Shown: positions 1 to 9,136 of the stretch, one piece after another
Numbering within the stretch: the first letter of the stretch is position 1
How the letters are laid out: each line of letters opens with the position of its first letter
Origin: Linum tenue
Taxonomy: Eukaryota > Streptophyta > Magnoliopsida > Malpighiales > Linaceae
Length of the DNA stretch: 64,000 nucleotides
Direction of reading: 5' to 3'
Assembly (NCBI GenBank): GCA_946122785.1
Contig: CAMGYJ010000005.1
Coordinates: forward strand, 68,956,200-69,020,199
Made by a program: the position numbers and the translations under genes
Notes under the pieces: model-generated
Told to the model about the DNA's origin: nothing
Database searches by the model: none
What the model saw: only the letters and a program-made list of their open reading frames with translations

Positions 1-127
1 AACTACTCGCCGGCTCGATCGTGTCTCAGAGAAGAACCAAGATCCGGTTTATTAGAATGCACTAAACCTACAGCAGTTTGGTATGTGAGGGATGGTCCAA
101 TTCCTCTCACATTCCAGGCCAGAAGCC
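1..127 (-). pseudogene. LINE ORF2 N-terminus (endonuclease start), frameshifted and cut by window edge
   Basis: The minus strand reads AWNVRGIG, the start of an APE-type endonuclease as in plant LINE ORF2, about 20 bp past the ORF1 stop. A one-base frameshift lies around position 45, because the expected SETRSSRR continuation is in another frame. The remaining ORF2 is outside the window. Confidence 0.6.
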
Positions 128-2115
128 TTATTTATTTGGTTGGGGCCACTCAAGGTTGGCTTCCTCCACCTTTTCCAAATCATCTTTATCCTCAATAAAT
201 TGTTTCTTGGGAGTTGGGTTATCCGCAATCTCCTCATCAATCTCTTCAAAATGACGTTTCTTAACACCATCCCCTGGCTCAAGTAGGTTGGATCCATACT
301 CATTCAGGGGGATCTCATTAGCAACTTCAACCATTGGGTCCGGTATGCCCGCACTCACTCGAGATTGGGACTGCCCAGCACCACAATCTTCTTCATTATC
401 CTTCATTGCCAAGCCAAGTTCAAAGGCTCGCAGCACCTGATTAACCCGAGAAGATTTGACCAGCCGCTTCAGTGTCGCTTTCACTGAAGGAACACGACGC
501 CAAATTTCATAGAGTTGGGCCTCGTCGTCCGAGAAAGTGTCCTCCGAATCCAGAGGGTCAGCGTTGAGCTCGGGCGGTATAGGGTCGGTCGTGGTGGCCC
601 TGGGAGACGGCTCCAGTCCCACATTCGCCCCCTTTGCCGCCATAACTCCTTGAGCCAAATAGGTATAACTAGTGTCCCCCTTGTGCATTTTTTTGGGCTC
701 GGTGGACTTGTCACTCATAGTCTTCTTTTCCTTTCTTGTTTTTGAACTGGAAGCCGATTTACGGGCATTATTTGTTTTGGGAACAGGGCGAGAAAGCTCC
801 TCTTTCACCTTCCCCTTCAGCTTGGAGATGGGAGCAGCGTGCCGCGTAAGAACTGGCGCCGCCGCATGGTTACGTAACCCGGGCTGAAGAGGAGATGGTC
901 GAGCTTCGCACTGCCCGCTAGGCGAGATAGCCTGGACAAATAAATCATCCTCAGACTCTTCCTCCAGGATGAGACGCCGGCGACGAGTCACCTCGTTGGC
1001 TCCTGCATGAGGTGAGATACCATAGGAGGGGATCTTCATTCGCGATGAGGCATCTTTCTCACGAGGCTGCCGAGCAACAGCGGGAGCCGCCACCGGGGCA
1101 TCATGCACAAGTCTCCCATGCCTGCCACGTCGACGCGGCGCCGGGTTGAGTTATGGCGCCCATTGATCTCCATCGGACTGCCCATCGGAGCAGCCTTCCC
1201 TTTACCACGACGAGCCGGCCTGCCAATGGGGATTTTGGGGACCTTCGGAATCGAGAAGGGCAGAGGGCTTCTCCCCGGATGTGATCGAGGCTCCGCAGGC
1301 TCAGTATTGGCGAAAGGGTTGTTCGAAGATCCCATCCACAATGGGCTGTCTTCCACAATCAGCTTCTTAGTAGGATTAGATTCTCGCGCATCATGTTGCC
1401 CGTACGAGGCTCCACTCGCACCTCCTGACCAGGCTTGTTCCTAATATTAGAATTGATCCATTCTCGATGGCGGGTCAAACATACAGTCCTGGCGAAAATG
1501 TCCCACTCGGCCGCAGCTGTAGCAGAAGCTGGGGAGGTGTTCATATTTGAACCGGATCCAAAACGATCTTGTCTCTTCATTAGCCGCCATGATTTGAGAT
1601 CGCAGTGGCTTGGAAAAATCAATGAGAGCTTTCACCTTGATGAAAGTACTGTTCGTATCCGTGCAGGAGAAAACTCCAGCTTCGAGAACCCGGCCTAGGG
1701 TGGAATTCGCCACCTTTCTTCCAAATTGTTGAGTGCAGCACTCTTCTTGCACATCTCACATTTGGACTCGGAATGGCGCAATCACCATATCCTCGAAAGT
1801 TCGAGCAGTAATATTCGGTGTCCAGGCACGCAGGTGCAGGATTTTGTCCTTAACTACCCAAGGAGTGCGTTGGAGCACCCAATTTTTTGCCGCTTCAGTT
1901 GGGAGAACGAATTCGAACAATCCGTGCGCAGCCTCCCTCACTTTAATCCGTCCTTGGCCTTGCCACCGGTTATTGGTCGCCGCTCGTAACTCAGTTGTTG
2001 TTAGCCGATCCTCAGCGAAGACGCGACCGAGCAGCATTCTCGATCTGCGAACCCTATCGAATTGGATCTCCGTTAGAGAAAATTCCACAACCTGATCACT
2101 CGCAATGTGTGCCAT
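128..2115 (-). pseudogene. LINE ORF1 pseudogene (nucleic-acid-binding protein)
   Basis: ORF1 of an L1-like LINE, whose product coats the LINE RNA. The start is placed at the ATG at 2115-2113 because its context is a strong Kozak match (caccATGG) and the DUF4283-like region begins there (MAHIASDQVVEF onward). An in-frame TGA lies at 1758-1756 and reading resumes in the same frame. A CCHC knuckle, CYSCGRVGHFRQDC, lies near 1490. At least two frameshifts follow, near 1450 and between about 1360 and 1100. The C-terminal part (1108-128) is open and rich in K, E and S, ending in EEANLEWPQPNK. Translation would be interrupted, so it is inactive. Confidence 0.75.
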
Positions 2116-2334
2116 GGTGACCGACTGCAACATAGAAGATAAGTTCAGGTTACAATCGTTTATTACGGCAGGAAACTCGCCGACGGGAGCCCACGGGTAG
2201 CTCGAGAAGTTGAAATAGAAATTTATGGTAGGAACAAAATCTACCCATAAACAGAGAAGGATCTCCGTAGTCAAAAGTTCCCACGTACCAGAATAGAGCT
2301 CCTGCTGTGGATTGTCAACGCAGCTGCTAGGCAC

Positions 2335-3619
2335 CCGATCCTCCTCTCGATGATTTCGTTGGTGAGGGGTAGGGTTGGATGGCCGTGTTAAATAGGCAGG
2401 GAAGGCTTGATAATTCCACTGCGGCGGGAGTTATATTTGGAGAGGGGAACTATGTTGTTTCAAATTAAATAGTCGTTTGGTGGATATTCCAAACCGCGCA
2501 GAGATACGGTGGATCAAAAAATCCCCCGACCGTTACACGTCCCCGATGATAACGCGAGCCCACTGAAAATTTGCTTGCCAGCACTCTCCCTTAGCCGCGT
2601 ACGTTTCGGCAAAGGGATTGGCCAGAGAAACGTTGGAGCCCACGACTCTTTCATCGGCCTGCGTCGGACAGAATTTTCCAGCGTTTGAGTACGACCACAA
2701 ACTTGAGATGAACTCGCCCCATTGCGGGATCTGAGTTCGGAACTCGCCCCATTTCGGGATCTAAGTTCACATCAAAGGGTAGTAAACCTTGATTCCACGA
2801 CCCTGACGGGAAACTCACGCCCTTGATGATGATTCGGCGTATCAAGGTTATCTTGTGTCTCCTTTTCTATCCCATCAGACGATGGTAGGTGAAAACGCCA
2901 CATCAATAGCTTGGATCGACGTATACGCTAAGGTTGTGTGTCTTCATGGACGTGAGCAAAAGATGGGATTTGCACTCTTTTTCGCTTACCAGACTCGACC
3001 AAGTTCGCATCCCTCCGGGAGGAGAGATGGATAGAGTCGTTCACCGGCCTTCTCCGTCCAAGTATCACCACCGGATTGCCTTTCTGCTTCCCCTCCGGAT
3101 GATTGTGGAAAGTGGTCAACTAGAGTCCTGCGCATCTTGATTGGCTAGGGTAGATTTGAGGGTTGCCACAAAATAGTGGATAATGGTGTCGCCGGTCGAT
3201 CGACAAAACTGTAGAAAGGTTAGAAGAGTAATCGTCAAGAATTCGAGGAGAGAGGTGAGAGCACCTCTATTTTTTTTTTTTTTTTAAGAATGAAGTTACC
3301 ACTTTCGAATATCCCAACATGGATGTTCGGCTATCAGCAAGTAGGAATAAGTTCAGACTCTTGATTGTCAATTCAGCTGATCACAGGAGAGGATATCGTC
3401 TCCTTCACCCGCTTGGTAGCTTGATTTTAGATTGTTGAAATATTACAATACGAGTAGAGATGCAAACTTTCACACACGCAAAAAACTAATTGATGGCATT
3501 ACAAATCTTGGGCACACTATGACCCAAGGAGTAGTGTTACTCATTTTTCCCATTACCTTTAAGACCTATATAGAAGTGGACATGAGGGTTCAGTTTAACT
3601 GTCCAATTGTAGCTACAGT
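2335..3619. other. Intergenic stretch, no gene recognised
   Basis: No coding signal is convincing here. Two things stand out: a 30-bp tandem duplication at 2710-2769 (unit starting gaactcgcccca) and a T16 run at 3270-3285. The left part may include the 5' UTR of the minus-strand LINE. Confidence 0.5.
2710..2769. repeat. 30-bp tandem duplication
   Basis: Two adjacent 30-bp units begin gaactcgcccca and differ at only a few positions (attgcggg against atttcggg, ctgag against ctaag). Confidence 0.85.
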
Positions 3620-3637
3620 TAAAAAGTAAGGTGTTCG
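3620..3637 (+). repeat. LINE target-site duplication, 5' copy
   Basis: taaaaagtaaggtgttcg; identical to 9119-9136 across the 5.5-kb element. Confidence 0.93.
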
Positions 3638-3787
3638 GATTGGTTAAGGTTACATAAAAAAAAAAAAAAAAAAAACCCCCGACTGCTCTCCCCTCTCTCC
3701 TGGCGAGTGGGGTGGGTACTGCGCATAGTGTGCCTCGCCGATATCGGCAACCGCCATCGTGCGCTGCCGGAAGCGGCTAGCTCCGCC

Positions 3788-4936
3788 ATGGAGCCCTTAA
3801 ATAGGCTGTGGGTGGCCTGGGATTTCCCTCCCATCCTCAATTCGCTGTTTCCAGTTCGCCTGATTACTGCAGAAGGCGCGACCAGTTTTCCCCAAATTCC
3901 ATTCGCGATGGCGGTTGTCCGGTTCTCTGACGCTGATGTTCAGGTGGGAGCAAACCGGGGAGAACTAACGCTGATCGGGAGGGTCTGTGGTCCGAGACCA
4001 ATGCTGCATGCCCTCAAGGCAGATCTGCTGCGCCTTTGGAATTGCTCGGCGGCGATCTCCATAGTGCCCCTCGACTGGGATCTTCTCCAAGTGGTGTTCA
4101 CGGCGGTTAAGGACTTCACCCGGGTGAAGCGGAATTCTCCTTGGTTCAGGCCCAAATATGTGATTCACTTGGTTCCTTGGCAGACTCCTTCCCCTGCCCT
4201 GGCTGATTCTCTCCTCACCATACCATTGATGGTCCAACTTTGGGATATTCCCTACACTTGCTGCACGGAGCGCCTGGGGTCCCTGTTGGGCGCTTCTCTC
4301 GGCGACGCAGACCCGGCGACCATTCATCAATCGGAAGGCTCGGGCGGATTGTATGTGCGTGTCAGAGTCCGCATCGATGTATCTGGTCCTCTCCCCTATG
4401 AGGTTCCTGCGACCCATGATGATGCTGGGAAAGGGGGTTTCACTGCCTCGGTAAGGTTTGAGAGGCTGCCTCAGTTTTGTTACTTATGTGGCGTGATCGG
4501 GCACACTGGTGGCCGGTGCCCCAGGAAAGATGAAATTGGAGATCAGCCGGCCAGATATGGCGCACACACGGTGAGTCTTGACAGAGGGCCCCGTGTTGAT
4601 GAACGGACTCTTGATCGAAAGAGGAAGTTCACTTGGTTTCGCAAGCAAGGGAAGGTCGAGAATGAGCCTGCTGTTTGGGGGCCTTTGTCGAGCCGGTCAG
4701 GAGCCATTGTTGTCCACAACAAGCTGCGGCACCTCTCCATTGAGGCAGGGGGGCTTGCAGAAGCCGGGGCTCCTTCTGTAACTGGCACAGGGTTGTTAAC
4801 AGGGGGGCAAGCTGCTGATCAGGCGGAGCCGACGGCCAAGAGGGCCAAGACTTCCAATCATGGTGCTGCTGCAGATACTGCGAATAGTTCAAGGGTGGAG
4901 GCAACCGGCCCGGACCGGTCCCAATTCCCCAAATGA
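3788..4936 (+). CDS. LINE ORF1 protein (DUF4283-like domain plus CCHC zinc knuckle)
   Basis: A 382-residue nucleic-acid-binding protein of an L1-like LINE, expected to form the ribonucleoprotein with the LINE RNA. I chose ATG 3788 because its context gccATGG is a near-ideal Kozak sequence; the frame is open further upstream but without another ATG. A DUF4283-like region covers about residues 40-185, beginning MAVVRFSDADVQVG. A CX2CX4HX4C knuckle, CYLCGVIGHTGGRC, lies near residues 232-245. A K/R- and A-rich tail follows. The stop TGA overlaps the ORF2 start (ATGA), suggesting that ORF2 is made by termination-reinitiation. No internal stops. Confidence 0.9.
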   Translation: MEPLNRLWVAWDFPPILNSLFPVRLITAEGATSFPQIPFAMAVVRFSDADVQVGANRGELTLIGRVCGPRPMLHALKADLLRLWNCSAAISIVPLDWDLLQVVFTAVKDFTRVKRNSPWFRPKYVIHLVPWQTPSPALADSLLTIPLMVQLWDIPYTCCTERLGSLLGASLGDADPATIHQSEGSGGLYVRVRVRIDVSGPLPYEVPATHDDAGKGGFTASVRFERLPQFCYLCGVIGHTGGRCPRKDEIGDQPARYGAHTVSLDRGPRVDERTLDRKRKFTWFRKQGKVENEPAVWGPLSSRSGAIVVHNKLRHLSIEAGGLAEAGAPSVTGTGLLTGGQAADQAEPTAKRAKTSNHGAAADTANSSRVEATGPDRSQFPK

Positions 4937-7900
4937 GCATCATGGCATGGAATTGTCGGGGTTTGGGTTCCCTCCTGACAGTTCCTTCATTACGGGAAGC
5001 CATTCGTGGTCATCTCCCTTTTCTTACCTTCCTCAGTGAGACAAGACGGGATGATGGGTTCGTGGAAGATAATATTCGTAGCTTAGGATTTTCGAATGCT
5101 CGTGCTTTTCATGGAATAAATAGGGGTGGGGGATTGGCATTAGGCTGGTCGGACCTTGTTTCTTGTACAGTTCTACATTCTACTTATGCATATTTGTCTG
5201 TTGAATGTTTGCATCCGTCCCTAGGGCGATTTGTCGTAGTCTTTGTGCACCTCAGTTGCGATGTACATGCTAGGCAAGCTGAACTTAATGAGATCAATGT
5301 TTTCATTTTATCGTGTGTCCATCCTGCCTTAGTCTTGGGTGATTTCAATTGTCTATTATCATCGAATGAGAAGCAGGGAGGTCGGAATCTCACCCCCGCT
5401 GCATTTGATCAATTGGGCGACTTCCTTATGTACTCTAATCTTTCGGATTTGGGCTGTGTAGGCAGCCCCTTTACATGGTCAAATCGGCAGTCGGGGGATA
5501 GACACATAATAGAACGGCTTGATCGATGCTTAGCTAACTCTCTTGTGTTATCCTTATGGCCTGATTTGCAGGTGAAGCATCTTTCGGACATAGGATCGGA
5601 TCACAGGATCCTGCTGGTGTCTTTCCTCAAAGCGCCGTCTCAACCAAGGCGTAAGTTCAGATTCGACATCCGCTGGGCCTCTAACCCGGAAGTGCCGGCC
5701 ATTTTGCAGTCGTCGTGGCAGCAGGAGGTCCATGGCACGACTCAATTTCGGGTCCAATCTATGCTAAAGAATCTACGGCACGGGTTAGTGGAATGGGCCA
5801 GGAAAGGGACTTCGAACTCTGCCCGGAAGATCTTTGATCTAAAGAACCGGATTGAACTTGCCAAGGAGGAGACAGCCGTGGATTGGGACCATATTAATGG
5901 GTTGGAAATTCAGCTAGGTGAGGCTTATAGGCAGGAAGAGATTTTCTGGAAGCAGAAATCTCGCAATGGCTGGCTGAGAACAGGAGATTCAAATTCCAGA
6001 TTTTTCCATCTCTCGTTGATCAACAGGAGGAGATACAACTCTATTCTGACTTTGAAAGACGGAAATGGGGTGGCTCACCAACTTGAGGATGAGAAAGGAG
6101 TGATTGCAGTCGAGTATTACAAGATCCTCTTCACATCTTCAGGAGTCGACCCAACTGATTATGTCAGCGGCCTCCAATTCCCTCGGATTATTGATGATGC
6201 GGCAAATGCAACTCTCACAGCTCCGGTTACAGTAGAAGAAATCCGAAAAGCAGTATTTGCCATTGGTAAGTCTCAGGCGCCAGGTTCTGACGGATTCACA
6301 GGGGCATTTTACCAGAGATTCTGGCCAGAGATTGAGAAAGATGTGTGTGCTGCGGTCCTGTCGTTCTTCAGCACGGGCCGGTTACTTCACAGTATAAACC
6401 ATACCTGGATCGCCCTCATCCCCAAAGTTCCCAATGCTGATAATATGAGACAAATGCGGCCGATCAGCCTCTGTCAGGTTTTGTATAAAATAATTTCTAA
6501 GATCTTGGCTAGTCGTTTAAGCTTGATCCTCCCAAAATTGGTTAGCCCATATCAAAACGGTTTCGTCAAAGGTCGTTCTATATCTGACAATATTCTGATT
6601 GCTCTGGAAATTATGCAGTTCTTAAAAACTAAAGTGCAGGGAAAGGAGAAATGGATGGCTCTCAAACTGGACATGGAGAAGGCCTACGACCGGGTGGAGT
6701 GGAAATTTTTGCTACAGGTCTTGGCAGCCATGGGCTTCTCGGCCACTTGGATACGATGGATCCGATCCTGCATCTCCACGGTAAGGTTTTCTGTGCTCAT
6801 GAATGGGATAGAATATGGGTACTTTCAGCCGCAACGTGGGATCCGCCAAGGTGATCCTCTTTCTCCGCTCCTTTTCGCGCTTTATACAGAGGCCTTTTCT
6901 GCAAAGCTAATGTCTGAAATTTCTATCTCGTCCCTCCACGGACTAAGAGTTCACAGGAGAGCACCCATTACTTCTCATCTCATGTTTGCTGACGATACAT
7001 ATCTGTTTCTCCGGGCTTCTTTACCGGAATGTGCTAACCTTCTTCATGTTTTCCAAGAATATGAGGTCATAAGTGGGCAGAAGGTCAACTTGCATAAGTC
7101 TTCCATGTGTGTAAGTGCAAATGTGACACTGGAGGAGTTCGAGGCTCTCACAGCCTTTTTAGGGGTCGGCGAGATGGGAATGGGGGACAAGTACTTGGGT
7201 CTCCCCTCGAAAGTGCACCGCTCCAAGTCCTTGACATTCCAATTTGTAGAAGAAGCGTTGGCAGCCCGGGTCAGGAATTGGAAAGCCAAAGCCCTCTCCA
7301 TGGCCGGGAAAGAGATCGTCATCAAAGCGATTGGAGCAGCAGGTCCGGTGTATGCTATGTCTGCCTTTCGCCTTCCAGCCACCACGTGCCGGCGTTGCAA
7401 TGGTATCCTGTCCAAGTACTGGTGGTCGGGACAAGACAAAGAAAACGGGATCAGATGGCTGTCATGGTCGGCAGCTTGCCAAAGTAAATTTGCAGGGGGT
7501 CTGGGCTTTAGGGATTTTAACAGGTTCAATGTTGCTCTCCTTGCTAAGCAGGCTTGGAGAATTCTTCTCAATCCGGGCAGCTGCTTAGCCCAGATTTACA
7601 GAGCAAGATATCATCCACACACCCATTTCCTAGACGCTGAAGCCGGGTACAGGGCCTCCTGGGCATGGCAAGGTGTCCTGGAGGGACGGGATCTTCTCAA
7701 ACGTGGCCTGAGATGGCAGATTGGGTCGGGCCAGTCAGTGCGGGTTATGGAAGATGTTTGGCTGCCCACCACTCCCCCTTCTTATCCCAGCTTGCTGCCC
7801 GGTGTCCTCTCTTGGCCCCATCGTGTGGAGGAGCTCATTTGTAGCGAAACCCGAAGCTGGAAGCGGGCAGACCTGCTCACCCTCTTCACGCCGGAGTCCG

Positions 7901-9066
7901 TTAATGCTATCTTGAGTATCCCTCTTCCCCTCCATAGTGCAGATGATCGCCTGGTTTGGCATTACTCTGCTACCGGGGAATATACAGTTAAAACCGGGTA
8001 TCACTTGCTCACGACTGAACTGAATTCTAGGCAGCCCCCTGAGCTTTTACCTTTTGACTGCAGGTTTTGGAAGGTGTTGTGGAATCTCCCATTGCCGCCG
8101 AAGCTCAAGTTCTTCTTCTGGCGGGTGGTTAGGGGATTCCTTCCAATTCAAACCATTCTGTTACAAAAGACCCTTGTGGAATCTCCAGCCTGTCCGGTGT
8201 GCTCGGAAGCCCCCGAGACCTTTGCCCATTGTTTCTTTCATTGCAGGGCGACACAACCCCTTTGGTCCTTGGCTGGCCTAGTGGACATTTACTCTAATTT
8301 GGCGGGCCTGTCTATGGAAGAAGCTTGGATTAAACTTTTTTTCTCTCTGAGATTGTCTAAACTTCAGGTGGCAGAGGTGGTGTTCTTGTGTTGGAGGATC
8401 TGGAAAGGGCGCTGCTGGGCGGTACATGGTGGCATCCAGTACCTTCCACATGCCCTGCTCAGACAATTCCGTATGCAGGTTGATGAATGGCGAGCAGCTC
8501 ACTCGGACGCAGGGGCGCATTCTGAAACAAGTGATCCGCAGCTCCCAGGAAGCGTGAGGCAGGCGAGCCATTCTCCATCAGGGATCGTAGCAGCACGGGT
8601 CCTGGACTTGAGAGCGGCGGAAGCCCAAGCGTGGCTGGTACGCTTTGATGGAGCTACCAAGCGAAACCGTGGCTGTAGCATTGGATTTGCTGGGTTTGAT
8701 CCCCTTGGTGGTCTCACTTTTGCGTACGGTAAGTTCTATTCTGGTATTCAGGAACCTTTTTTAGCTGAGTTGCTAGCCCTCAGGGATGCTATGGATTGGT
8801 GTCTAACCCGTGGTTTTATCTATGTCAAATTTTATGGGGACTCGCAACTGGTGGTTCAACGAGTGCTAGCTGGGGATCGTCATCATGTGACGGGAGGCGC
8901 TCTTCTGGACGATGTGTGCAGGATGGCGCAGGATTTCGAGTTCTGTTCTTGTTCTTATGCCAAGCGCATCTTCAACAGGGCCGCCCATTTTGTGGCAAAA
9001 CAAGCCCTTTCATCGGAAGTTCGACGACTGGTCGACTTCCGCACGGCGTTAAATTCTGTTCTTTGA
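4933..9066 (+). CDS. LINE ORF2 polyprotein: endonuclease, reverse transcriptase, zinc-binding region, RNase H
   Basis: An intact 1377-residue ORF2 for target-primed reverse transcription. Domains in order: APE-type endonuclease (residues 1-235; MAWNCRGLG at the start, GDFNC near 136, GSDHR near 221); reverse transcriptase (about 400-750; IPK...PISLC near 500, QGDPLSPLLF, catalytic FADD at 685-688); the zf-RVT region of plant LINEs (about 1045-1130; CPVC...HCFFHC); and a C-terminal RNase H (about 1236-1377; VRFDGATKR, AELLALRDA, YGDSQLVV). No stops or frameshifts. The length and the added RNase H fit plant L1 families. ATG 4933 overlaps the ORF1 stop by one base of frame (ATGA). Known of the family: ORF2 nicks the target and copies its own mRNA in cis. 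Confidence 0.95.
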   Translation: MSIMAWNCRGLGSLLTVPSLREAIRGHLPFLTFLSETRRDDGFVEDNIRSLGFSNARAFHGINRGGGLALGWSDLVSCTVLHSTYAYLSVECLHPSLGRFVVVFVHLSCDVHARQAELNEINVFILSCVHPALVLGDFNCLLSSNEKQGGRNLTPAAFDQLGDFLMYSNLSDLGCVGSPFTWSNRQSGDRHIIERLDRCLANSLVLSLWPDLQVKHLSDIGSDHRILLVSFLKAPSQPRRKFRFDIRWASNPEVPAILQSSWQQEVHGTTQFRVQSMLKNLRHGLVEWARKGTSNSARKIFDLKNRIELAKEETAVDWDHINGLEIQLGEAYRQEEIFWKQKSRNGWLRTGDSNSRFFHLSLINRRRYNSILTLKDGNGVAHQLEDEKGVIAVEYYKILFTSSGVDPTDYVSGLQFPRIIDDAANATLTAPVTVEEIRKAVFAIGKSQAPGSDGFTGAFYQRFWPEIEKDVCAAVLSFFSTGRLLHSINHTWIALIPKVPNADNMRQMRPISLCQVLYKIISKILASRLSLILPKLVSPYQNGFVKGRSISDNILIALEIMQFLKTKVQGKEKWMALKLDMEKAYDRVEWKFLLQVLAAMGFSATWIRWIRSCISTVRFSVLMNGIEYGYFQPQRGIRQGDPLSPLLFALYTEAFSAKLMSEISISSLHGLRVHRRAPITSHLMFADDTYLFLRASLPECANLLHVFQEYEVISGQKVNLHKSSMCVSANVTLEEFEALTAFLGVGEMGMGDKYLGLPSKVHRSKSLTFQFVEEALAARVRNWKAKALSMAGKEIVIKAIGAAGPVYAMSAFRLPATTCRRCNGILSKYWWSGQDKENGIRWLSWSAACQSKFAGGLGFRDFNRFNVALLAKQAWRILLNPGSCLAQIYRARYHPHTHFLDAEAGYRASWAWQGVLEGRDLLKRGLRWQIGSGQSVRVMEDVWLPTTPPSYPSLLPGVLSWPHRVEELICSETRSWKRADLLTLFTPESVNAILSIPLPLHSADDRLVWHYSATGEYTVKTGYHLLTTELNSRQPPELLPFDCRFWKVLWNLPLPPKLKFFFWRVVRGFLPIQTILLQKTLVESPACPVCSEAPETFAHCFFHCRATQPLWSLAGLVDIYSNLAGLSMEEAWIKLFFSLRLSKLQVAEVVFLCWRIWKGRCWAVHGGIQYLPHALLRQFRMQVDEWRAAHSDAGAHSETSDPQLPGSVRQASHSPSGIVAARVLDLRAAEAQAWLVRFDGATKRNRGCSIGFAGFDPLGGLTFAYGKFYSGIQEPFLAELLALRDAMDWCLTRGFIYVKFYGDSQLVVQRVLAGDRHHVTGGALLDDVCRMAQDFEFCSCSYAKRIFNRAAHFVAKQALSSEVRRLVDFRTALNSVL

Positions 9067-9118
9067 TTTTGTGACTATTTTTACCTCTTATTGACTAAGG
9101 AAAAAAAAAAAAAATAAA

Positions 9119-9136
9119 TAAAAAGTAAGGTGTTCG
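9119..9136 (+). repeat. LINE target-site duplication, 3' copy
   Basis: taaaaagtaaggtgttcg directly after the A-rich tail; matches the 5' copy over all 18 bases. Confidence 0.93.

Larger units (their letters stand above)
1..2334 (-). mobile_element. LINE (L1-like non-LTR retrotransposon), decayed, runs off left edge
   Basis: Read on the minus strand, this stretch holds a plant L1-type ORF1 (DUF4283-like RNA-binding region, then a CCHC zinc knuckle, then a low-complexity acidic/basic tail) followed at the left edge by the first residues of an ORF2 endonuclease. The order ORF1 then ORF2 is that of plant L1 LINEs, so most of ORF2 and the poly(A) tail lie outside the window to the left. The 5' limit is uncertain: coding ends at 2115, and 5' UTR may extend past 2334. 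Stop codons and frameshifts show it is dead. Confidence 0.8.
3638..9118 (+). mobile_element. Complete L1-like LINE with perfect 18-bp TSD
   Basis: A full-length plant L1-type non-LTR retrotransposon. It is flanked by identical 18-bp copies of taaaaagtaaggtgttcg at 3620-3637 and 9119-9136. It has a GC-rich 5' UTR, ORF1 (3788-4936), ORF2 (4933-9066), a short 3' UTR and an A-rich tail (9101-9118). Both ORFs are open from start to stop with all expected domains. The perfect TSD and open frames indicate a recent insertion that may still encode active proteins. An A20 run at 3656-3675, just inside the 5' TSD, is unusual. Confidence 0.93.

Noticed and set aside
3707..3787. Longer ORF1 starting upstream of 3788
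   Set aside because: The upstream open frame begins at GTG, not ATG; ATG 3788 has an excellent Kozak context and precedes the domain.
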